DNA of 46,713 bases from Chromatiales bacterium 21-64-14 (GTDB lineage Bacteria > Pseudomonadota > Gammaproteobacteria > 21-64-14). Every line of letters begins with the position of its first letter. The stretch's first letter is position 1. The notes below the pieces were generated by a model, which searched no databases, was not told the origin of the DNA, and saw only the letters and a program-made list of their open reading frames with translations. A program made the position numbers and the translations under genes. This document shows, piece by piece, positions 24,990 to 34,208 of the stretch. The stretch covers positions 1-46,713 of the forward strand of contig NCBI01000021.1 in assembly GCA_002255365.1 (NCBI GenBank). The letters are read 5' to 3'.

Positions 24990-25848
24990 CCCGGCCGGGT
25001 TCGTGGCATCCGTCCTGGCCTACGGACCACCGGCGGGCCGGATCCGCGGGAAGTTGAACCGCTGAACGCCGCGCGGACCCCCATCCCCCGCCAGCAGGAT
25101 CCGGGCGACCGCGGTATCACCCCACGGCGCAAACGCTGGTTTCCATCCATCCCCTGGGGAGCAAGCCTAGGCGTGGGTTTGGGCTTGGACTTGGGCCTGC
25201 CCACCTCCGCCGCGGGCCCGCCAGCGCCCATCCGGGACACCATCCTGGTGTTCAGCACTCGGGTCGACGTCACCCTGGACGGGGTCTCGCAGGCGCGGGG
25301 ACAACCGGCACTGGCGGCGCTCCGCGCCCAGTTCCAGGCCATGTACCGGGCTTGGCACGCATGGAACCCGGGGCCACTGGTACAAATCAACCAGGCTCTG
25401 ACCGCGGGCCGGTGGGCCACCCCGCCACCCGGCATCCTCGCGCTGATCACCCGCTTGCAGCAGATCTATCGGGAGAGCGACGGCCGGTTCAACCCGGCCA
25501 TTGGGCACCTGATCGCGCTCTGGGGCTTCCACAGCGACCAGTGGGCCCATGGCCAACCGCCCCCGGCCCCAGGCGATCCACGCCCTGGTGGCGGAACATC
25601 CCGGGATGGATGACATCGAAGTACCCGGCAACCGGGTACGAAGCCGCAACCCAGCGGTCGCGTTGGACTTCGGCGCAATTGCCAAGGGGCACGGCCTCGA
25701 ACAGGCGATGCAGCACCTGAAACGACTGGGCATCCGTGACGTGCTGCTGGTAGCGGCGGACGGAACCGTACATATGACCCCTGCGATGGCCCATAAGGTA
25801 CATTTCACCCTCCCACCCGGGAAGGTGATGCTGAGCGCACCGTGGTGA
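24986..25848 (+). pseudogene. Frameshifted and truncated ApbE-like (FAD:protein FMN transferase) gene
   Basis: ApbE enzymes attach FMN to periplasmic redox proteins. Here the family pattern is split between frames. One frame carries a signal-like hydrophobic stretch, the lipoprotein-domain start (ILVFSTRVDVTLDG) and SDGRFNPAIGHLIALWGF. A different frame then carries NPAVALDFGAIAKGHGLEQ and VLLVAADGTVH. Removing one C from the C5 run at 25560-25564 joins them into one frame (...HGQPPRPQAIHALVAEHPG). Even then the protein ends at 25848, lacking the C-terminal half with the conserved TSGD and HIIDP segments. No ATG exists in the first frame; the ATGA at 24986 that overlaps gshB runs into a stop at 25055. 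Most likely a decayed gene. Confidence 0.75.
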
Positions 25849-26044
25849 TTCCCACCCAGGCTGGGTCCACCCGACGCATGCCGTGGACCACCGCGCGAAA
25901 CCCACCGGGACGGCTGCAGCGCGCCGGCAGACCGCCGCTAGCTCCGGAGGCCAGTGTAGCGATGGAAAACCCGACGCCGCACACGGACCGGCACCCGCCC
26001 GACGGTTATACTGCGGGCGCTGAGGCATCGACACGGACACGTGT

Positions 26045-26926
26045 ATGCAGAATATGACCCTGCCGCCCCAGGTTACCTCAGGCGACCGCCTGGGCCTTAC
26101 CCTGTTCGTGTCGGTTACCGTGCACGCCCTGGTGATCCTCGGAATCGGCTTCCATGGGATCCTGTCCCAGGCGCATGAACCGCTCCCACGGTTGGACATC
26201 ACCCTGGTCCAGAGCCGCTCGCCCAAGGCACCGGACCACCCGGACTACCTCGCCCAGGCGAACCAGGACGGCGGCGGTAATGTGACCGCCCGCGTGCGCC
26301 CGCAAAACCCCCTGGCAGGCACCTCGCCCGTTCCCCTGCCGGGGCTGGCACCGGCAAATGCTGCGCCATCACCCGGCGCACCCCCGGCACCCCGCCAACG
26401 GCAGGTCCTGACCGCCCCCGAATCCGAACGCCAGGTCGATAGCGCGCCACGCCGGCGCCCACAGCCTACTGCGGAAGCGGTGGACGCACACGAATTGGTC
26501 AGCCGCAGCCTCCAGATCGCCAGCCTGACGGCACAGGTCGACCAGTCGCTGGAGGCCTATGCGCGGCGCCCGCGCCAGAAATTCATTTCCGCCCGCACCC
26601 AGGAATACAAGTATGCCAGCTACATGGAGGGTTGGGTTGCCAAGGTCGAGCGCATGGGTAACCTGAACTTCCCGGACCAGGCGGCACGCCAAGCGCTGAC
26701 CGGCAACCTCTTGCTGGACGTGGCCCTGCGCCCCGACGGCAGTGTCGAGAAGATCACGCTGCTGCGCTCCTCCGGACACCCGATCCTGGACCAAGCGGCC
26801 ATCCGCATCGTAAAGCTGTGCGCGCCCTTCGCCCCGTTCCCCCCCGATATCCGCAAGGATACTGACATCCTGCACATCACCCGCACCTGGGAATTCCGGG
26901 CCGGGAATCAGTTCTCCACCCGTTGA
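26045..26926 (+). CDS. TonB-family energy transducer
   Basis: 293 aa. A short cytoplasmic N-terminus is followed by one membrane helix at about residues 17-36 (LTLFVSVTVHALVILGIGFHG), a Pro/Ala/Arg-rich periplasmic linker (about 70-160), and a C-terminal TonB domain from about residue 195: YMEGWVAKVERMGNLNFP, LLLDVALRPDGSVEKITLLRSSGHPILDQAA, and FAPFPPDIRKDTDILHITRTWEF. It carries proton-motive-force energy to an outer-membrane partner. In Pseudomonas the TonB homologue in this exact position (TonB3) affects twitching motility, so a role at the pilus is plausible. A TATACT -10-like box lies at 26007-26012 without a good -35. Confidence 0.88.
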   Translation: MQNMTLPPQVTSGDRLGLTLFVSVTVHALVILGIGFHGILSQAHEPLPRLDITLVQSRSPKAPDHPDYLAQANQDGGGNVTARVRPQNPLAGTSPVPLPGLAPANAAPSPGAPPAPRQRQVLTAPESERQVDSAPRRRPQPTAEAVDAHELVSRSLQIASLTAQVDQSLEAYARRPRQKFISARTQEYKYASYMEGWVAKVERMGNLNFPDQAARQALTGNLLLDVALRPDGSVEKITLLRSSGHPILDQAAIRIVKLCAPFAPFPPDIRKDTDILHITRTWEFRAGNQFSTR

Positions 26927-26975
26927 GGTCACCAGCCATCGGGGCCTTGCGGGGGTAGGGCGGCTGCCGGATACT

Positions 26976-27545
26976 ATGCCCATGGTCGAGACTGCGGATC
27001 TCACAAACCACTTCTTGATCGCCATGCCGCAGCTCACGGACCCGAACTTCTCGCAGACCGTCACCTATATCTGCGAGCACAGCCGGGAAGGCGCGCTAGG
27101 TATCGTGATCAACCGACCGCTGGACTTGCGGCTGCGGGAGATCCTTGCCCATATGGATCTGGAGGCCGACGACGCGGCGGTGGCGGAACTGCCGGTGTAC
27201 CTGGGAGGTCCGGTCCAGACCGATCGCGGATTTATCGTGCATCCCGGCACCGAACGCTGGGAGTCCACCATGGAGGTCACCGACGGAATCTCGGTGACCT
27301 CGTCGCGGGACATTCTGGGGGCCATTGCCCGCGGGAGGGGCCCGCAACGGATGTTGGTAGCCCTCGGCTACGCAGGCTGGGCATCCGGACAGCTCGAGCG
27401 TGAAATCGCGGAGAACGCATGGCTCAGCGGCCCGGCCGATCCGGAAATTCTGTTCGAACTGCCCCACGGCGCGCGCTGGTCGGCCGCCGCCGCCCGTCTC
27501 GGGGTAGACCTCACCCTGATCTCCGGCCAGGCGGGGCACGGATGA
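26976..27545 (+). CDS. UPF0301 family protein YqgE/AlgH
   Basis: 189 aa. Recognised by TNHFLIAMPQLTDPNFSQTVTYICEHS, GALGIVINRPL, VYLGGPVQTDRGFIVH and MLVALGYAGWASGQLEREI. The biochemical function of the family is not settled; AlgH was linked to alginate gene expression in Pseudomonas. An ATG two codons downstream (26982) is an equally possible start. Its stop overlaps the start of ruvX by 4 nt (ATGA), a conserved pairing. Confidence 0.92.
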   Translation: MPMVETADLTNHFLIAMPQLTDPNFSQTVTYICEHSREGALGIVINRPLDLRLREILAHMDLEADDAAVAELPVYLGGPVQTDRGFIVHPGTERWESTMEVTDGISVTSSRDILGAIARGRGPQRMLVALGYAGWASGQLEREIAENAWLSGPADPEILFELPHGARWSAAAARLGVDLTLISGQAGHG

Positions 27546-28030
27546 ACTCCGGTCCACCGCGGCAGCGGACCCAACGCCCCGCGACGACCCAGCGCACCCT
27601 CCTCGGTTTCGATTACGGCCTCACCCGGATCGGGGTAGCGGTGGGACAGGAGATCACCGCCGGCACTCAGCCCCTGCGCAACGTCACCGCGCGGGACGGG
27701 GAGCCGGACTGGGCGATCATCACACAACTGATCCACACATGGGAGCCAGACGCCCTGGTGGTGGGCGTCCCCCTGCACATGGACGGCGCCGAACAGCCGA
27801 TCACCGCCGGCGCGCGCCGGTTCGCCCGGCGCCTGGAGGGACGCTACCGGCTTGCGGTGCACCAAGTGGACGAGCGCCTGAGCAGCGACGAGGCGCAGCG
27901 GCGGCTCGCGGCCCGCGGGATACGCGGGCGCGGCGTCAAGGAATACATCGACCCGGTAGCGGCGTGTCTGATTCTCGAGACCTGGTTCAACCAACGGGGC
28001 CTATCCGATGACCGAGCTCCCAACAGCTGA
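27542..28030 (+). CDS. ruvX: Holliday-junction-resolvase-like / pre-16S rRNA nuclease YqgF
   Basis: 162 aa from the ATGA overlap with yqgE. RNase H-fold protein; the family is implicated in 16S rRNA 5'-end maturation and in junction resolution. The catalytic Asp24 is in [16 protein letters not shown], then [21 protein letters not shown] and a final Asp in [12 protein letters not shown]. Its N-terminal tail of about 18 Arg/Gln/Pro-rich residues is slightly long. The 3' end overlaps pyrR by 23 nt. Confidence 0.93.
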   Translation: MNSGPPRQRTQRPATTQRTLLGFDYGLTRIGVAVGQEITAGTQPLRNVTARDGEPDWAIITQLIHTWEPDALVVGVPLHMDGAEQPITAGARRFARRLEGRYRLAVHQVDERLSSDEAQRRLAARGIRGRGVKEYIDPVAACLILETWFNQRGLSDDRAPNS

Positions 28031-28526
28031 GCAGCTGGAATTCGTAGTCCAGACCATGGCCGATGAACTCGGTGCCCGGCTTGAAAAACGGCACATCACG
28101 GACCCCGCCATGATCGGCATCCACACCGGCGGGGTATGGGTGGCGCAACGGCTGCACCGGCTGCTGGCGCTGCAGGAGCCGCTCGGGGTCCTGGACATCT
28201 CCTTCTATCGGGACGATTTCACCCGTATCGGGATGAATCCGCAGGTACGCCCATCGGAGCTACCTTTCAACGTGGACGACCGCCATATCATCCTGGTGGA
28301 CGATGTATTGCACACGGGGCGCACGATACGCGCCGCGCTGAACGAGATCTTCGACTACGGGCGGCCCGCGTCGATCCTGCTGACGGCGCTGGTGGAGCGC
28401 AGCGGCCGCGAGCTACCCATCGAGGCCCAGGTGGTCGGGCGTCACCTGGACCTGCAACGGCGCGAACACGTCAAGCTGAACGGCCCTGTACCCCTTACCC
28501 TCAGCGTGGTCAGCAAGGCCCCATGA
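28008..28526 (+). CDS. pyrR: Bifunctional pyr regulator / uracil phosphoribosyltransferase PyrR
   Basis: 172 aa. The PRPP-binding signature [13 protein letters not shown] is at residues 95-106; [15 protein letters not shown] and [14 protein letters not shown] are typical of PyrR. In Bacillus PyrR binds pyr mRNA to cause attenuation; in many gammaproteobacteria the regulatory role is uncertain and it may serve as a uracil phosphoribosyltransferase. It overlaps ruvX upstream and pyrB downstream (ATGA, 4 nt), implying translational coupling. I see no attenuator hairpin because there is no leader before it. Confidence 0.95.
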   Translation: MTELPTAEQLEFVVQTMADELGARLEKRHITDPAMIGIHTGGVWVAQRLHRLLALQEPLGVLDISFYRDDFTRIGMNPQVRPSELPFNVDDRHIILVDDVLHTGRTIRAALNEIFDYGRPASILLTALVERSGRELPIEAQVVGRHLDLQRREHVKLNGPVPLTLSVVSKAP

Positions 28527-29515
28527 ACCACGTCGATCTGCAGGTGGACGAACACGGACGGCTGCGCCATTTTCTCACCGTGGACGGCTTGCACCGCGGC
28601 CTACTGGTAGAGATTCTGGATACTGCGGAGTCCTTCCTAGGGGTTGTGGAACAGAGCGTAAAGAAGGTTCCCCTACTGCGCGGCAAGACCATCGTCAACC
28701 TGTTCTTCGAAGCCAGCACCCGGACCCGGACCACGTTCGAACTGGCCGCCAAGCGCCTGTCCGCGGACGTGCTCAATATCAACGTGAACGCCTCCTCCAC
28801 GGTAAAGGGCGAGACCCTGCTGGACACCCTGCGCAACCTGGAGGCGATGAACTGCGACATGTTCGTGGTGCGTCACACCGACAGTGGCACCGCGCATTTC
28901 TTCGCACGCCACGCTGCGCCCCATGTGAGCGTGATCAACGCCGGCGACGGATGGCATGCACACCCGACCCAGGCGCTGCTCGACATGCTCACCATCCGCC
29001 GGCACAAAGGCGAGTTCGGGAGACTGCGGGTCGCCATCGTGGGCGATATCCTGCACTCCCGGGTGGCGCGTTCCCAGATCCGCGCCCTGAACCTGCTGGG
29101 TGTCGGCGAGGTACGGGTGGTGGCGCCGCGCACCCTGTTGCCGGCGCGGGCCGAGACCCTGGGCGTACATGTGTTTCACGACATGGCCGCCGCCATCCGT
29201 GACGTGGACGTCATCATCATGCTGCGGCTGCAACGCGAACGCATGCGCGGCGCGCTACTGCCCAGCGAACACGAGTACTTCAGGCTCTACGGCCTGACCG
29301 AGGAGAGGTTGGAACTGGCCGCCCCGGACGCCATCGTGATGCACCCGGGACCGATCAACCGCGGCGTGGAGATGGATTCCAAGGTCGCCGACGGGGCCCA
29401 GTCGGTCATCCTCGAGCAGGTCCACTACGGCATCGCGGTGCGCATGGCGGTGATGTCGCTCACCATGAGCCAGAAGGTCCCGCCCGCCGAGGTCCGGGAA
29501 TCCGAGGTCGAGTGA
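28523..29515 (+). CDS. pyrB: Aspartate carbamoyltransferase catalytic subunit
   Basis: 330 aa. Condenses carbamoyl phosphate and aspartate, the committed step of pyrimidine synthesis. The carbamoyl-phosphate loop STRTR is at residues 65-69, Lys95 lies in [17 protein letters not shown] follows, and MHPGPINRG lies near residue 273. The N-terminal extension ([22 protein letters not shown]) resembles Pseudomonas-type chains that assemble with an inactive dihydroorotase homologue; the next gene encodes such a protein. No pyrI regulatory chain is present. Confidence 0.95.
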   Translation: MNHVDLQVDEHGRLRHFLTVDGLHRGLLVEILDTAESFLGVVEQSVKKVPLLRGKTIVNLFFEASTRTRTTFELAAKRLSADVLNINVNASSTVKGETLLDTLRNLEAMNCDMFVVRHTDSGTAHFFARHAAPHVSVINAGDGWHAHPTQALLDMLTIRRHKGEFGRLRVAIVGDILHSRVARSQIRALNLLGVGEVRVVAPRTLLPARAETLGVHVFHDMAAAIRDVDVIIMLRLQRERMRGALLPSEHEYFRLYGLTEERLELAAPDAIVMHPGPINRGVEMDSKVADGAQSVILEQVHYGIAVRMAVMSLTMSQKVPPAEVRESEVE

Positions 29516-29595
29516 CAGGACGAGGCAACGACGATGGGAACGCGCGAATCCCGCCGGCACCCCGTGATCCGCCGACGCGATGCTGGGGGGCAGCG

Positions 29596-30933
29596 ATGAG
29601 CAACACGGGACGGGTCGTGCCCGCGATCGTGGTGCGTGGCGGGCGAGTCATCGATCCCGCCAGCGGCGTCGATGGCGTACATGACCTCTACCTGCGGGAC
29701 GGGCGCATTGCGGCGCTCGATCATCCACCCGCCGGTTTCCACGCCGACCGGGAGATCGACGCCAATGGCAGCTGGGTCTTCCCTGGATTGGTGGATTTGT
29801 GCGCCCGGCTCCGGGAGCCGGGGCAGGAACACAAGGCCACCATCGCCAGTGAGACCGCCGCCGCGGTACGCGCTGGGATCACCACCCTGTGCTGCCCGCC
29901 GGATACCCAACCGGTCATCGATACCCCCGCCGTGGTGGAGCTGATCCGCCAGCGCGCGGAGCTGCCCGGTCGCGCCCGGGTCTTCACCCTGGGGGCCTTG
30001 ACCCGCGGTCTGGAGGGGAATCAGCTCAGCGAGATGGCGGCCCTGAAGGCGGCGGGCTGCGTCGGGGTCAGCAATGGCTGGCAACCGCTGGCCTCCACCC
30101 TGGTCCTGCGCCGCGCCCTTGAATATGCCGCGACCTTCGACCTCACCGTCTTCCTGCACCCGGAGGACCCATATCTGCACGATGGGGGTTGCGCGCACGA
30201 GGGGGCGGTGGCCACGCGGCTCGGCCTACCCGGAATCCCGGAGGCGGCGGAAACCGCCGCTGTAGCCTCCGCACTCGCGTTGATCGAACAAACCGGGGTA
30301 CGGGCCCACTTCTGCCGGCTCTCCACCGCTCGGGCCGTGCAGATGGTCGCCCGTGCCCGCCACGACGGCCTGCCGATCAGCGCCGACGTCTGCGCCCACC
30401 AGTTGTTTCTGACCGAGACTGATCTGGCGGAATTCAACAGCCAGTACCACGTGCGCCCCCCGTTGCGCACGGTGCGCGATCGCGACGGCCTGCGGGCAGG
30501 TGTGGCACGCGGGACCATCGCCGCGATCTGTTCCGATCACCAGCCCCACGAACCGGATGCCAAGCTCGCCCCGTTTCCCGCCACCGCGCCGGGCATCTCC
30601 GCGCTGGAGACCCTCCTGCCCCTTACCCTGCGGCAGGTACACGAAGGGGGGCTCGATCTCCCGACCGCTATCGCGCGGGTCACGGTGGGCCCCGCGCAGA
30701 TCCTCGGCCTGCCCTACGGCACGCTGGGCACCGGGCGCGCCGCCGACCTGTGCATCCTGGATCCGGAGCGGCCATGGCGGCTGGGTCCGCGCGCCATGGC
30801 GAGCCACGGCCTCAATACGCCGTTCCTGGGCTGGGAATTTACAGGACAAGTCACGCACACACTGGTAGCCGGACGTGTGGTGTTCGAAGCCGAGGCGGAG
30901 CTCGAGGCGGTGGCCGAGGCCCGGCGTCCATGA
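29596..30933 (+). CDS. Dihydroorotase-like protein PyrC' (probably non-catalytic)
   Basis: 445 aa from ATG 29596 with GGGGGG upstream. An alternative GTG at 29512 would overlap the pyrB stop by 4 nt, like the other joints in this operon. Amidohydrolase-fold homologue of dihydroorotase. The metal-binding H-x-H of the DxHxHxREPG motif is replaced: VDLCARLREPG has Cys69-Ala-Arg71. The later CHLST-type motif reads HFCRLST, with His changed to Arg, while CSDHQPHEPD keeps its Asp. In Pseudomonas an inactive PyrC' is required to assemble active aspartate carbamoyltransferase. The same structural role is expected here, with true dihydroorotase encoded elsewhere. Confidence 0.88.
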   Translation: MSNTGRVVPAIVVRGGRVIDPASGVDGVHDLYLRDGRIAALDHPPAGFHADREIDANGSWVFPGLVDLCARLREPGQEHKATIASETAAAVRAGITTLCCPPDTQPVIDTPAVVELIRQRAELPGRARVFTLGALTRGLEGNQLSEMAALKAAGCVGVSNGWQPLASTLVLRRALEYAATFDLTVFLHPEDPYLHDGGCAHEGAVATRLGLPGIPEAAETAAVASALALIEQTGVRAHFCRLSTARAVQMVARARHDGLPISADVCAHQLFLTETDLAEFNSQYHVRPPLRTVRDRDGLRAGVARGTIAAICSDHQPHEPDAKLAPFPATAPGISALETLLPLTLRQVHEGGLDLPTAIARVTVGPAQILGLPYGTLGTGRAADLCILDPERPWRLGPRAMASHGLNTPFLGWEFTGQVTHTLVAGRVVFEAEAELEAVAEARRP

Positions 30934-31817
30934 CCGGTTCCGTGCGCACCCGGCGCGCGACGATCTTCCTGGAGGATGCGGAGGTCCTTGCCCACGAGGC
31001 GTTCGCCGCACAGCAATATATCCTGCGTCTGAAAGCGCCCAAGTGCGCAGCCCACGCCGGCCCCGGCAGCTTCGCCCACCTGCGTTGCGATCCGCGCCTG
31101 CCCATGCGCCGCCCGCTGTCGCTCCTGCGCGCGGACCCGCAGGCCGGCTGGGTCGAATTCCTCTACAAGGTAGTGGGCACCGGCACGGGACTGCTGGCCG
31201 AGCGCCGGCCCGGCGAACGTATCAGCCTGCTGGGGCCAATCGGCCAGTGCTTCCAGGCGCACCGCGATCGGCCCCGCGCCCTACTGCTGGGTGGCGGCGT
31301 GGGGATCCCTCCCATGGTGTTTCTCGCCGAATGCCTGCACCGCGACCCCGAACCCTATTACCCCCTGGTATTGATGGGCTCCGAGGTCCCGTTCCCGTTC
31401 ACCACGCGCCCGTCACGGATCCTGGTACCTTCCATACCGGACGGCGTGATCGCCGCCCTACCGCTGCTGGAGGACTGGGGCGTCCCCAGCCGACTCGCCA
31501 GCCGCCAGGGCTACCCCGGTTGCTTCGATGGGTACGTCACGGAGCTGGCCCGGGTCTGGCTCCAGGACCGGACACCCGCGGAACTCCGCGAAGTGGAACT
31601 GTTCGCCTGTGGACCCCACGGGATGCTGGAAGAAGCGGCGCGGCTCGGCGCGGCCTTCGATGTGCCCTGTCAGGTTTCGCTGGAGGAATACATGGCGTGC
31701 GCGGTGGGCGGCTGCGCGGGCTGCGTGGTCCGCGTACAGACCGAGACGGGCCCCGCCATGAAGCGGGTATGTGTGGACGGCCCGGTGTTTGACGCGCGCG
31801 CCGTATTTCCTCAGTAG
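30930..31817 (+). CDS. Dihydroorotate dehydrogenase electron-transfer subunit-like flavoprotein (PyrK family)
   Basis: 295 aa from an ATGA overlap with pyrC'. Ferredoxin-reductase fold: FAD-binding RRPLSLL (residues 60-66), NAD-binding LLLGGGVGIPPMVFL (about 118-132) and FACGPHGML. A C-terminal [2Fe-2S] site is formed by Cys257, Cys262, Cys265 and Cys281 (CAVGGCAGC...VCVDGPVF), the PyrK pattern. PyrK passes electrons from class 1B dihydroorotate dehydrogenase to NAD. No PyrD partner lies in the window, so the electron donor is not determined. It is the last gene of the yqgE-pyr run, converging on pilU. Confidence 0.88.
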   Translation: MTGSVRTRRATIFLEDAEVLAHEAFAAQQYILRLKAPKCAAHAGPGSFAHLRCDPRLPMRRPLSLLRADPQAGWVEFLYKVVGTGTGLLAERRPGERISLLGPIGQCFQAHRDRPRALLLGGGVGIPPMVFLAECLHRDPEPYYPLVLMGSEVPFPFTTRPSRILVPSIPDGVIAALPLLEDWGVPSRLASRQGYPGCFDGYVTELARVWLQDRTPAELREVELFACGPHGMLEEAARLGAAFDVPCQVSLEEYMACAVGGCAGCVVRVQTETGPAMKRVCVDGPVFDARAVFPQ

Positions 31818-31844
31818 CCCGCGGCGGCCCAGCGCAATCCCGCC

Positions 31845-32963
31845 TTACTCGTCCTCTACCAGTGAGATTCCATCCATGGCGGCCCCGTATTTGTCGGGGC
31901 TGACCTTGCCGAGCTTGATCATCAGGCGCACCTCGTTGGCCGAATCCGCATGCTGTACCGCGTCCTCGTAGGTGATCTCGCCGGCTGAATGCAGTTCGAA
32001 CAGCGCCTGATCGAAGGTCTTCATGCCCTGTTGATTAGACTTCTTCATCAGATCCTTGAGTTTGTGGACCTCGCCCTTACGGATCATATCCGCGGCGAGC
32101 GGCGTGTTGATCAGGATTTCCACCGCCACACGACGCCCCTTGCCATCCGGCGACGGGATCAGTTGCTGGGCGATGATCGACTTCAGGTTCAACGAAAGAT
32201 CCATCAGCAACTGGTTGCGCCGGTCTTCGGGGAAGAAGTTGATGATCCGATCCAGTGCCTGGTTCGCGTTGTTGGCATGCAAAGTGGCGAGACACAGATG
32301 CCCGGTTTCCGCGAATGCGATCGCATAGTCCATGGTATCCCGAGTCCGGACCTCTCCGATCAGGATCACATCCGGCGCCTGACGCAAGGTATTCCTGAGC
32401 GCCACCTCGAATGATTCCGTGTCGATCCCAACCTCGCGCTGGGTCACGATGCAACCGGAATGACTGTGGACAAACTCGATCGGGTCTTCGATGGTAATGA
32501 TGTGTCCGCTGCTGTTCTGGTTCCGGTAGCCGATCATGGAGGCCAGGGACGTGGATTTTCCAGTGCCCGTCGCGCCCACGAACATCACCAGGCCGCGCTT
32601 GGTCATCGCGAGGTTCTTGATGATCGGCGGCAACTTCAACTGCTCCAAGGTCGGGATCTGGGTCTCGATCCGGCGCAACACCATGCCCGCGTGATTGCGC
32701 TGCTGGAACGCGCTCACCCGGAAGCGTCCCACCCCTGAAGCACTGATCGCGAAGTTACACTCACGACTCTGCTCGAACTCCTCGCGCTGGCGCGCGCTCA
32801 TGACGCTCAGCACCACCTCCAGCGCCTGATCGGCGGTGAGCGTGGTCTGGGACACCGGGGCGATTCGTCCGTTTATCTTAAGGCTCGGCGGCATACCGGC
32901 CGTGATGAACAGGTCCGACGCCTTTTTGTGGACCATCATTTTTAGCAGCGATGTGAAATCCAT
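31845..32963 (-). CDS. pilU: Type IV pilus retraction ATPase PilU
   Basis: 372 aa from ATG 32963 (MDFTSLLKMMVHKKASDLF), preceded by GGGAGG 7 nt upstream. Secretion-ATPase fold with Walker A FVGATGTGKSTSLASM, Asp box TIEDPIEFVH, Walker B DVILIGEVRTRDTM and His box TLHANNANQALDRI. It differs from PilT in lacking the AIRNLIRE motif and in having a longer tail ending SLVEDE. PilU assists PilT-driven retraction. It lies 103 bp downstream of pilT. Confidence 0.95.
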   Translation of the reverse strand: MDFTSLLKMMVHKKASDLFITAGMPPSLKINGRIAPVSQTTLTADQALEVVLSVMSARQREEFEQSRECNFAISASGVGRFRVSAFQQRNHAGMVLRRIETQIPTLEQLKLPPIIKNLAMTKRGLVMFVGATGTGKSTSLASMIGYRNQNSSGHIITIEDPIEFVHSHSGCIVTQREVGIDTESFEVALRNTLRQAPDVILIGEVRTRDTMDYAIAFAETGHLCLATLHANNANQALDRIINFFPEDRRNQLLMDLSLNLKSIIAQQLIPSPDGKGRRVAVEILINTPLAADMIRKGEVHKLKDLMKKSNQQGMKTFDQALFELHSAGEITYEDAVQHADSANEVRLMIKLGKVSPDKYGAAMDGISLVEDE

Positions 32964-33066
32964 GTTCGGCCTCCCGTGATCGGATGGCGGACCTCGCCCA
33001 CCGGCAGCGTGGATCGCCAATCGCCCGCGCCAGTGGAATCGACCCGCGTCATGCCATGCAACGCCC

Positions 33067-34104
33067 TCAGCGGAAGAAGTCCTTGTTCACCGCGCGGGTA
33101 CGTGCGTCCAGCCGGCTGATCATGCCCCGGCGGACCAGATCCTGGAGATGCTGATCCAGGGTCTGCATGCCCTGAGCCTGACCGGTCTGAATCGCCGAGT
33201 ACATCTGCGCGACCTTGTCCTCGCGGATCAGGTTGCGTATCGCGGGCGTGCCGACCATGATCTCCCAGGCCGCGGTGCGCCCCCCACCGTTCTTCTTGAG
33301 CAGGGTTTGAGAAATCACCGAGCGCAGTGACTCCGAGAGCATGGATCGCACCATGGACTTCTCGCCAGCCGGAAACACGTCAATGATACGGTCGATGGTC
33401 TTAGCGGCGGAACTGGTATGCAAGGTGCCGAACACCAAGTGCCCGGTCTCCGCCGCGGTGAGCGCCATCCGGATAGTCTCCAAATCCCGCATCTCACCCA
33501 CCAGGATGATGTCAGGATCCTCGCGCAGGGCGGAACGCAGCGCCTCACTGAAGCCCAGTGTGTCACGGTGCACCTCACGTTGGTTCACCAGACACTTCTT
33601 GCTCTCATGCACGAACTCGATGGGATCCTCGATAGTCAGGATATGGGCAAAGTGATTGTCGTTGATATGGTTGATCATCGCTGCCAGCGTCGTGGACTTG
33701 CCGGACCCGGTGGGGCCGGTGACCAGGATCAAGCCACGCGGCTGTTCGGTGAGTTCCTTGAACACCGGCGGACAACCCAGGTCCTCCAGGGTCAGGATCT
33801 TCGTCGGAATGGTACGAAATACGGAACCGGCCCCGCGGTTGTGATTGAAGGCGTTCACGCGGAAACGGGCTAGGCCGGGAAGCTCAAACGAGAAATCTGT
33901 CTCTAGAAATTCCTCGTAGTCCTTGCGCTGCTTGTCGTTCATGATGTCGTAGACCAAACTGTGGACGGTCTTGTGGTCCACAGCCGGGACATTGATCCGC
34001 CGGATGTCCCCATCCACGCGGATCATGGGCGGGAGCCCGGCGGACAGATGCAGGTCGGAGGCGTTGTTCTTGACGGAAAAGGCAAGTAGTTCGGCGATAT
34101 CCAT
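33067..34104 (-). CDS. pilT: Type IV pilus retraction ATPase PilT
   Basis: 345 aa. Hexameric cytoplasmic ATPase that depolymerises pili, powering twitching. Walker A TGPTGSGKSTTLAAM is near residue 130, with TIEDPIEFVH, Walker B DIILVGEMRDLETIR and FGTLHTSSAAKTIDRIID following. The retraction-specific AIRNLIRE motif near residue 286 is intact. AGGGGAGA precedes the ATG. Divergent from yggS, as in Pseudomonas. Output target of the Pil-Chp signalling system encoded in the same window. Confidence 0.97.
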   Translation of the reverse strand: MDIAELLAFSVKNNASDLHLSAGLPPMIRVDGDIRRINVPAVDHKTVHSLVYDIMNDKQRKDYEEFLETDFSFELPGLARFRVNAFNHNRGAGSVFRTIPTKILTLEDLGCPPVFKELTEQPRGLILVTGPTGSGKSTTLAAMINHINDNHFAHILTIEDPIEFVHESKKCLVNQREVHRDTLGFSEALRSALREDPDIILVGEMRDLETIRMALTAAETGHLVFGTLHTSSAAKTIDRIIDVFPAGEKSMVRSMLSESLRSVISQTLLKKNGGGRTAAWEIMVGTPAIRNLIREDKVAQMYSAIQTGQAQGMQTLDQHLQDLVRRGMISRLDARTRAVNKDFFR

Positions 34105-34208
34105 GGGTCTCCCCTGGCGGGCATCTCGGCGGTGCCACTACGATCTTAGTCTGCAGCCCGGGTTATCGTCCGCCCGGGCACTCACCTTGAGCCGCAGCGG
34201 AGGGCGCC

